Assembly (NCBI GenBank): GCA_030267565.1
Contig: BRXU01000010.1
Span: 1,794,501 to 1,858,500, forward strand
Length of the DNA stretch: 64,000 bases
Reading direction: 5' to 3'
From: Pleodorina starrii
Lineage: Eukaryota > Chlorophyta > Chlorophyceae > Chlamydomonadales > Volvocaceae
The stretch's first letter is position 1; each line of letters begins with the position of its first letter. Both the position numbers and the translations under genes were made by a program. Positions 46,547 to 57,000 of this stretch are shown here, piece after piece. A model generated the notes under the pieces. The model was not told the origin of the DNA, searched no databases, and was given only the letters and a program-made list of their open reading frames with translations.

Positions 46547-49500
46547 ATGGTTTTGTATGACGTGCCTCTATTACAACCGCGTTTGTCATCAACACATAAA
46601 GCCAGGGAAGCTACAAGGCTGCTCACAACAGTGAGTTCCCAGCTGTCGGAAAGTAAGGCAACGGAAGGTTGCAGCTGGGTCGCAGTTCTCAAATATAGAC
46701 AAATACCAATATGTAATTACGGTACCTGTAAACAGACAATGCATTAACGGAGTTGATTGGAGCTGTGGCTGGAGAATTACGACGCACATCACAGATGCCG
46801 CCGAAAGGGTGCGACGTCTGCTTCTATCGGCAACCGAAATATACGTAAGCCACGTGCACATTGCTGCAACCCAGGTTTACAGCATGGCTAACGGCCGATG
46901 ACGCTCTGTCGCTCCTGAGCACGGGCACGCCGTCCAAGCTGGGTCAGGAGCTGTCGCGCGGCGTAGACCCAAACCAGGTGCGCCAAAGTTCATTTCAGCT
47001 GACGGGGAGCTGCTGGCGGGAAACGGAGGCTCCCTATATATGCTTATGCCACGCGAGGCAACGGGAACGTCGTCGGCGCCGGCTGTGTTTCACTCTATGT
47101 GCCCCTGTTGTCCATGCCACTTTCGCACCATGTCCATTGCCAGACCCTCCGTCCTAGATAACCGTTTGACACTTCTTCCCGACTTCCTATCCAACTCTTC
47201 CTGCTTTCCTGCCGCTCTCCCACTCAGCCCACACACCCCTCTCCCCCACCTAATTACGCCCCCACACAGAACGCACGCACGCCCCTCCCCCGCCCGCTTG
47301 CTGTCCAGGCACTAGAGATCCCCATCCTCGACCGCTACAACCGGCCTCATGGCGCCATCCAGAAGAAATGGCCCACCGTTCCGCCATCTGAGCGGAAGTC
47401 CTGCAGCGAGCTCCGCGACCTGCTGCTGCCGCCGCCGGGGCCCCTCCGCGCCGCCGCCGCTGCGGAGCTTGACTTGAAGTGGGCCTGGGACCCCAGCTGG
47501 GATGACTGCATACCGCTGCCGCCACCAGGCCACGCCGGCGGTGGCGGCGGCGGCGGCACCGCATCACCGGCGGCGGCGACGGTGGCTGGCAGGTCATCAC
47601 TTGACGCCCGGTGGCCGCTTCTGCTGGTGGCCTGCCTGGTGGGGCATAGCCCGCTGGTGCTGGACAGACTGCTCAAGGCAGGGGCAGGTGCGGACTGACC
47701 CGTGGGTCGCTTATCGGCGGGACGTTTCAGCAGGCTCCGGACTGACCCGTGGGTCGCTTATAGGCGGGACGTTCCAGCAGGCTCCGGACTGACCCGTGGG
47801 TCGCTTATCGGCGGGACGTTTCAGCAGGCTCCGGACTGACCCGTGGGTCGCTTATAGGCGGGACGTTCCAGCAGGCTCCGGACTGACCCGTGGGTCGCTT
47901 ATAGGCGGGACGTTCCAGCAGGCTCCGGACTGACCCGTGGGTCGCTTTTCGGTGGAACGTTTCAGCAGGTTCCGGAGCCCCTGTGCCACTGTGTGGGTTG
48001 GTGGGTCGGTGACTTGGTGGACGGAGGCCGACTGATGCCGGGCCAGCTGCAGCTTGGGCGGGGGGAGGGGGATTACCGTACTCAGGCGAAAGGGGGGGAG
48101 GGGCGGCGTTACTAAGAACAGTGGGGGAGCTGTGAGACCCACTGGCGCAAGACGGCCATGCCCCGCGTCGTCGGTGTCTCCACCCAGACCTAGGACTGCG
48201 GTGCCTCCCCCCCTAGAGAATCGATACCGTTCACGGGCTCCGGCCTATACGTGGATAACCCCTAGAGACCACCCAGTAGCGCTATCACCGCACCAGCCAG
48301 GCCAGGCCACGAGTGCATGGTGGCATGATGCGCCAGGGGACTGAGTCGCGGCACGTAGCCTGCTCCCTGGCCCTGGCCCCCGCCCCCCCCCCGGCTACAA
48401 CGTCCGCAGGGCTTCTTGTTTCATTCTTGCAAATTCACTCTTCAAACCCTCCCCCCCCCCCCCGCTTCTTCCTCACTCGCCCGTTGCCCCTGTGCCTGCG
48501 CCTGCCCATGCCCCCAACTTGCAACCACCCGCCCCCGCAGACCCCAACGCCACCCACCCGCGTTCCGGATCCACAGCGCTGATGTGTCTGGCGGCAAATG
48601 AGGAAATGGGGTCGGCGGCCAAGAAGGAGGGAATCCAGGCAAGGCGCGGGGGCGGACCAGCGGGGCAAGCGGGGAGTGGAGGCGGGCGCGCACATGCACG
48701 CACGGTGGCGGATCTAGAGCCGGCGCGGGCGCTGCCGCGGCCGCGGCCGCGGCCGCAGCGCGGCTCGGCGAGCTGGCGTGTTGCGTCGTGCGCCGTGCTG
48801 CTGCCGCCATCATCGCGACCACGCTGCGCTAGGCATTCGCGACCCGACCCGGGGATGGCGTTTCTGTACCCGTCGCGAGCGCCTCCGGCCCCCGCTTCCG
48901 CCCCCACTTTCGCCCCCGCTTCCGCGTCCGCCGGGTACGGGCTCGCGGGCGAGGGACCCTTCCCTTTGTACACTGGATTCGCGCATCGTCGTTCGCCCAA
49001 CGGAAGCTTGCGATTCGCGCACATACGTACGTACCTACGTTCCCGGCGCGGCCACTCCTTATCCGCTCAGCCGCCCAACTGCTGCTCCGCCGGCGAGCCC
49101 GCCACTGCACCGGGGAGCCAGTGAGTGACAGCTGGAACGCACGGTCCCCAGTCCCAGACAAATCGCCCGCCATTCCCCGCAGGTCCGAATTCTCGTTTTA
49201 CTGTTTCGGTCCCGTCTCCTGTTTTAAACCCGTTTCGTATAACTAGGCTATTTGGAGCCTTGCACACGTGGGCGAAACACATACACACATACACACACAC
49301 ACGCGCGCGCGCATGCACGAATCTTGCCCCACCCCTGACCCTCCGGGCCCCCGTGGCCCTCACAGATGCTTGCCAAGTACGGCTTCAAGCGCTGGGGCGC
49401 TGTACGGCGGGACGCCTTCTTGGACGCCGTACTGATCGTACTGATGCAGATAGGGAACGAGCAGCACCACGCGCGGCGAGCCATGGCCAGCCGCCCGCCC

Positions 49501-51036
49501 GCAGAGGCGGCGGTGGGGCCGAAGGCGGGCGGGGGGCTGCAGATGAGCGGGAGGAAGACCGCAGCGGCCCGTGGCGGCGGCGGCGGCGGCGGCGGTGGCG
49601 GCGCCGCCGCCAGCGCGAACAAGGAGGTCGTGGCGATGCTGGAGCGCTGTCAGCGGAGGGTCCAGGAGGGACTGGATGTACTGGAGGAGCTGCTGCGGTA
49701 CGTCTTCATCTACGGCAGTACGGCATGGAGTTGTTGCCGTACTCCGTGGGCGGGTGGGTGGGTTGAGGGCGGCGTGCCGCGGCTGGATTTAGGGGTGCGG
49801 GGGGAAGGGCAAAGGGCAGAGGGAGAGGGCCCGTCTTTGGAAGTTTCGCCCGGACTGTGTGGTTGGAAGCAGAAGAAGCTGCTTGTTGTCCCAGGGGCCC
49901 GCTTCCCCCGGGAGGTGCAAAAACAAGAATACCGCAGCGAAGGGAGGGTGCGTGCCCCCGTTCCGTTGTCCGAGTTCGCAGCTCCAGCTGCCATCCTTGA
50001 TTTGGGCCTTGTCGAAGGCGCCCCCGATGCGCAACGAAGGCAACCCCGATCCCCGACTTTTTCGGATTCGAACCTGGCTACCTTCCGGAAGGGGCCCAAA
50101 GCCGCTATACCGCTTGCTGCGCTGCGTTACCTGCACCCGCAAACCCTAAATCCACCCCCCCCCCCCCTGCTCTCCACGGCGGGATGAGTATCCCGATGAT
50201 GGCTAGCTAGCTAGCTAGTCATCCGCCTAGCGTGTGCACCCCTCCTTTGGACCGCCATACGGGGTCCCACGCAACCCGTACCCCCCCTTCAGACTACCGG
50301 TACAACGTCCACAGGGCTTCTTGTTTCATCATGCAAATTCACTCTTCACCCCCCCCCCCCCCACACACACACACACCCGTTTGTTCCGCCTGCTGCGGCT
50401 TCCCCTTGATCTAGCTGGGCCCCCCCCTCCCCTTCCCTTGCTGGGTTATATACCCATGTTACATAATGGAGCATATCACTCCCTGAACCCACTCCCCTTC
50501 CCTTGCTGGGTTCCGGGTCCGTTCGCTAACGCCGTCCCCGTTTCTCCGCTTCGGTGCCTTGCTTCTCACCCCCTCACCTGCTCCCTCGCAGTCGCCGCTG
50601 CTGGCCGCCTGCGCGCGGCTGCCCCGCCTACGTGTCCCGACTGCTGAGCGAGCAGCTGGCCTTGGGGCTGCTCCGGGCGGACGCAGCCGCCTCTCGGGCG
50701 CTGGAGGCGATGATCAGCGGCAGCGGAAGCGGAAGCGGAAGCGGGAGTGGAAGCGGCAGCGGAAGCAATGGCGGCGAAGGGGGAGGTGGGGGAGGCGGCG
50801 GGGGTGGAGGTGGAGGTGGAAGTGGAGGCGGAGGGGGGCAGCCGCGGCGGCAGGCGGGAGGTGGAGGAGGGGCGGCCTGCACGGGTCTGGGGCGCCATTC
50901 GCAGTCTCTGCACATCCTCATTAATCAGGTGTGTGTGTCAGTGCGAATGTGTGGGTGGGCGTGTGGGGTGTCAGGGAGTGATATGCGCCTTTATATATGT
51001 GTCTAGGGTGTGTGTGGGGTATGTGTGAGGGATGGG

Positions 51037-51070
<34 letters not shown>

Positions 51071-54000
51071 ATGTTGATGTGGGTGTGCGCAAAAAGATGT
51101 GTGCGAATGCGGGTGTGTCTGGGGGAGGGGTGTGCGTACGTGGAGGTGCGAGTGGCTGTGCTTGGGTGTGTGTGCATGTGCAGGTTGGGGGGAGGGGTAT
51201 GCGGCTGATGCGCGTGTGGGGCTGTGGCTGTGGCTTCAAACATGGGTGCGAGCGGGAGTGGGAAGGGGGCAACCGGTGGCTCTCTGGAGACGGAAGGCCG
51301 CGGAAGAGGGCAGGAGGGCAGGAGGGCAGGGCATAACACACAAGCATCGAGACGTATCGGGAAGCATTGGAATAACACCGGTCGCTCGTTCAAAACAACG
51401 GAAACATCGGGTTTCGGGGGCCCTGTCCGATGCAGCCCGACCCGCCCGCGTGGGCCTTCATGCCGGGAACCAAACATCTTCATGGCGCCGGCATATAATG
51501 GCCATGAAGTGACCATGAAGTGACCATGAAGTGACCATGAAGTGACCATGAAGGGATTTCACGCCATTAAGGCCTGGCCGTTCCCAGAGTGTGCCCGCCC
51601 GTCAAAGCTCCCAAGCTCCCGCTGCGCTTCCGGGGAGAATCCTAGCGGCGCTCCTGCATGTGCGCCCACACAATTCCCTTAACCCCCCTCCCAAATCCCT
51701 AATCCCTTTTCAACATCCGGCCCTCCCTTCTTCCCCTCCTTTGTTCTTCCCGCCGCCTCCCCCCTCCTCCCCGCCCCTCCTCTGTGAAGATGTTTGCGTT
51801 GACAGATATGAAGGTTGCGGATTCCTGCGGTCCCCTGGCGCTGATGAGCCGGGCCGCGGTGACGAGGCGGCTGGTGGCGGCGGGGATAAGGCCCGAGGAG
51901 CCCGTGGCGACAGGTGGGTGGGTGAGTGGGGGCTGAGTAATGGGCTGAGTGATGGGCTGGGCGGGTGGGGCGAGGGGCGGGGGTAAAGGAAATCGGCCCG
52001 GGACGAGGGAACGCAACGCAGTTACCTGGGATATTACCTGATGATTACGGGGGGCGGGGGGCGGGGGCTAGGTCAGCTGGCTGGCGAGACCATAACCGGC
52101 TGCGAACGGTGTGGGCCGTCATGAGACAGGACACAGGAGGGGCGGTTGAGGGGCGGCTGGTGCCGTGGCTGGCTGGGTGGCGCGTGGGGGCCACACCGAC
52201 GAGGCGTTCGTTTGTACCGGCGTCGTACTTTGGGCGGCGGCCGTACCGAAATCGTACGTTTATACCGGCCAGGTCGCACGCCTGCCTACCTGCCTCTCCG
52301 CAATTTATCGCCCCATGCTCCTTTTCGCATCCCGCCCGCCCGCGTGTGATCCTTTCGTACGGCTGCAAAAAACACACGATACAACAGGCGTGGTTGGTCC
52401 CCCCTAGGTCAACCTTCCACCTACCTTTACCTTCCACCATTCCACCTACCTTGATCATTCCGTGCCTGTCTTACCAACGTACTGCTCTACGATCGAACTG
52501 CCGTACTGTCGTACTGTGCCGGCAAACTCCCATCCCCGCCAGCGCATGGCCCCACCATCAACCAGCTAGAGCCTATGATGTGGCTGGACTCTGCCGTATG
52601 GGCGGCGGCGCTGGAGGCAGGCACGCCGGCGGGCATGGTTTCGTCGTACACCTCGGGCCCCATGAGCTCCCCTCCCTGGAGCTGCCCAATGGGGGAGGCG
52701 GTGGCGGAGTGCTACCCTGCGGAGAGTGAGTCGGCGGCCGTATTCGGGTGGGGAGAAAAAGAGCCAACGTCCCTCTCGAAGTAGGGGTTGAGAGGGACGT
52801 TGGCTTTGGGGGAATGGTTGAGCTGGGGAGGAGGAAAGGGTGTGGGTAATACCAACGGAGGGGGCCCCGGGGGCGTCACCTGCAAGCCGCTGGGCGCATC
52901 TGCGGTGGCATCCGCGCTGGCGCAACTCCCGTCCTTTACACCACCTTTCTCACGTCATTTTGGGGCCAGACCTTGGCCTTGGGACCTAAGCAGGGCGTTG
53001 CCAGACGTGGCCAGCGACCCCCCTACACCGCCCACCCACCCGCTCCGTCTCCGCTGCGGTATCTTCTTTTCCCACCCGCGTGTGATGGGAGCAGCGGTTG
53101 GTAGCATGCTCGTTGTCCTCCTGCGTTGTCCCCAGACGACGACCCCCCATTGCTCCCTTGTGCCTTGCTACCTCACCGCGCCTCTCCCCCCGTCTCCCCT
53201 CGGCCCCCCCCGTCCCCCCCTCGTCCCCCCCCCCTCGTCCCCTCTCCCCCCGCCTCCCCTTCTCCCCCCGTCGCCCGAGGCTGGGGACTGGCGGGAGACT
53301 GGAGACGAAAATGGGGGAGGGGAATCGTTGAGCGGGGAGGGGGAGGGGCTTTGCCTGGGTTCCAGCTAGCTGCCTTGCCCCCTAATCCCCCCGTCGAACA
53401 CGATATCCGTCCTTGTTACCCCCCTCCTCCCGCCGTTTCCCCGCCCCCACCTGGCAGTGGTGGATGAGCTGCTGCGGCACGGCGCCGACCCACGGGTCAC
53501 AGTGTTGGGCTGCGTGCGGCCCCTCACCCTTGCCTTCATGGCGGCGAACCATAGCGCGGGGCAGGCGCTGCTGAGGGCAGGTGGGTCCGTGGGTCCGTGG
53601 GTCGGTGGGAACGTGTATTGGTGGGTCCGTGGGTAGGTCAGGCCATGGTGGGCGGGGGCCGGGCCCCCCTAAGACTACCAGGCAGGCAAGCGGGGGGCGG
53701 GCGCGTCTGCCTGGGTGGCATTGTCCGTCTAACACGAGCCTTGAAAGCTGCTGCTTGAACGCTCCGACGGACTCGTCCACGAGACGGCGACGATGACGCA
53801 TTGTGCAACACACACACGCCTCCATGTTCATCAAGCTCAAAACCCCTCCAGGAGTGAGTGAGGAAATCGTGAGAAAGATCGACACAAGAACAACACACAT
53901 ACACACGCGCGTCTCCCCCGCCCCGCCCCCCCCCCCCCCCCCGCCTCCCCCTTCCCAGCTCCGTTATGTTACCACCGGCGCCTGTCTCCTCCTCCCCTTG

Positions 54001-57000
54001 CCCTGGCGCAATACCGCCTGCCGCCGCCGCCACCACCACCCCTGAGACTTCATTTCACGTGTATTTCGCACGTATCTACCGTTCTCAGGCCCAGGCCCAT
54101 CCCCACCGGGCGTCCTCCACCGCCACCCCTTGTTGGTTTCCCTCCGCAGGCGCCCCCGAGACCGACGCCCCGCCCGGCTGCCTGGGGCCGCGCCCAGCCC
54201 GCGCCCTCTCCCCCGCGGCGCTGAGGCAGCGGTTCGAGCAGTTCCTTCGCCAGCCGCTGCGGAGCACCAAGGAGCCGCTGCTGTGGCACAACCTGAGCTG
54301 GCTGGTTTCGATGCCGATTGACATGGTGTGCACGCGCGCGCGAGTGTGTTCGTGTGTGTATGGGGGAGAGGGGAGGGGAGGGGTAAGAGGGGCAGGGGAA
54401 GGGGGGGCGCGCTGTGTGGTTGCGCATTTGGTGAAGTGCGGGTGTGGCAGGTGGTTGGGGGTGGGGGTTGGGGGTGGGGTAGCGAGTGGGGGTCGGAGAC
54501 ACGGAGAGGAGTTGTTGAGTGTTGATGCGAGTGGTTCGAGTGATGCGAGCGATGAAGGCAGACGTCTTTGGGGGTGGAGTTGGGGGTGGGGGGGGGGGGA
54601 GGTTGGGGATCCAGGCGGATGGAGGACTGCAGAGCGGCGGATGCGGGCGGGAGGGAGGAGCGGGTCGGAGCTGAAGGGGCAATGGAGCGAGGGCGACGCC
54701 TCTTGGAGGACGCTTTGGAAGGATGCCCGCCTCGCTCCGTGCTTGAAACGCCGTTCTTCATCAAACGCAGTTCAGGACGCTCACCACACGCCATTCAAGA
54801 CCTTCACCACACGCCGCTCAGCGGCTCAGGGCCTTCACCACACGCCGCTCAGGGCTGCCACGTCCGTGCCGTTCATCATCATCATCCCCGCGCCCTCCAC
54901 ACACACCACCCTGTCCCGCTCCCCCACCCACCCACCCCCGCATCCCGCCATCGCAGTCCCTGTGATTTCGCCCGTTTGCTCCGCCCTGCCACGTCTCCCC
55001 TCTCCCCCTCCTTGGCCCCCTTTCCTAGTCTCCTAGTCCATCCCTCTTGTCTGCTGCAATGCTCTCTCGAGAACGCTGTCGTCGTCGTACTACTCTCGTC
55101 AGCCCGCCAGCCCGCTCGGACAGTGTCACCGGCTCCCCACTGCCTCCGCTGTCCGCTCCCCCATCACCTTCACCACCACCTCGCGTTGCGTTTCGTAAGA
55201 CAATATTCCACTTGCATCCGCCCGGGTTTAACCGTTCGCGGGCTCCGGCCTACCCCGGGACCCTCCCTACCCCCCCCCCCCTATGGGTTCTGGGTCCGTT
55301 CGCTAACGCCGTCTCCTTCTTCGCTGCGAAATTCTCTTTATAAACCCGCCCGTATCCTCCCTTCCCCCGCAGCTGCTCTACCTGGTCCCTCTCCTGGCCA
55401 GCCCCTGCCCCTCCAACGCGCTGACCCTGCTGGCCCTGCTGCGCACCACCAACTCCCGAGTGCTGAGGGGGCAGCAGGCGGCGTGGCGGGCGGAGATGCG
55501 GGCCCTGGACCACCTCGAAGAGGCGGAGCAGCAGCAACGGCAGCAGCGGCAGCAGCAGCAGCAGAGGGGGGCGCCCGGCGGCGGCGCAGAGACGAGGACA
55601 GCAGCGGCGGCGGCTGCAGCGGCGGCGGCGGCGGCGGCGGTGGTGGTACGGCAGCGGCGGAGCTTCCCGGAGGCGCTTGACTTGGGGCGCTGTGCGGCCG
55701 TGGTGGCGAGCTACATGGAAGCGAGGCCGGGTGAGCAGGGGAGGTGGGGAGGTGGTGGTGGTCGTTGTGGTGGTTGTGGTGTTGTTGTAGATGGTGGTTG
55801 TGGTGGTGGTGGTGGTGGTGGTGGTGGTGTGGTTGTGGTGGTGGGGGAGGTAGTGGTTGTGGTGGTGGTGGAGGTAGTGGTTGTGTGGTGGTGGGGCTTG
55901 GGACTGCTTGTAGCGGATGAATGGGCGGTAGGGCTGGAGGTACCGTATGAGGGGAGCAGACAAGGAGATGCGGCGGCTGCGACGGACTGCATCTATCAGA
56001 CAGTGGGGTCGGGGTCGGGGTTCAGTGTGTGTGGGGGGGCTACCCATCCGTTTCTCACAGAGTGATATGAAACAGGCGTTCCTACGCAACACTCTGTATG
56101 AAGAACGAGGAGGTTTGGGGGTTGGGGGATGGTGGGCTGGCGGTGATGGTGCGCGCCGCCAGTGTCGTACACATACACACGAAGCCGTACCACTCGCTGG
56201 CTCCCGGCTGCCTCCCGGGGCGATTGCAGCCCTACGTCCACGACGGCACGGCACCACGGGGCCCCCCGGACCCGCTTTTCTCTCTCTTGCGCGCGCACGC
56301 ACCCGCCTCCACGCACGCGCCTCTTGTCTCTCTTTTCAAACCTGTACCCAGCTTCTCCCGACACGCTTTCGGCCTTGTCCTGCACAGCTGCATCGCCCAT
56401 GCCCACCATGCCACCTAATGCGACCGCCGTAACAACCGCCGTAACCGCCGTCCTTTGGACCTCGGGCGGTCGGACTGGGGGGCGGGGCTGTGGGCTCAGC
56501 GATCGAAATTTCCATTGGGATCGAGGTCGGGATTACTGCTTCTGAACACATCCCCCCGCTCCCCGTGTGCTGCCGTCGCCGCTACTGTCGTACGTACATG
56601 CGCTGCACAGCCTGCCCGTACATCCCGTACGTTCTGATGACGTTTCCGCTCGTGCTCCACTTTGCGCTGTGGAAGGCTCGCCTGGCGCCGCTGGTTGGGG
56701 CCCCAATTGCGGTGGGTGGATTGGGTGCGCGGTGGGGTGTGGCGGGTGGGGTTTGGTAGGTGTGGTGGGTGGGGTGGGGTGGTGGCGCGCAGGCGGCTTG
56801 GGAGGGTTGAGTGCGTGGGCGAGCAGGCCGGGCGTGGTGTCAAGATAATGCGCGCAGCAGATCTTGACGTCCATTCCCACCTGCCCTCCCCCTTTCACCT
56901 CAGCTCCCACTCCCACATGCGCAACCAGCCAAAGCCATCTCCTCCCCTCTCTCGTTCACCCCGTACCCCTCTGGACTTCATGGTTACCTACTGGCCTGGC

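Noticed and set aside
50710..50850. Ser-Gly/Gly repeat tract as a non-coding microsatellite
   Set aside because: It lies in phase between ankyrin-like exon parts and keeps the frame open, so it is treated as a coding low-complexity linker.
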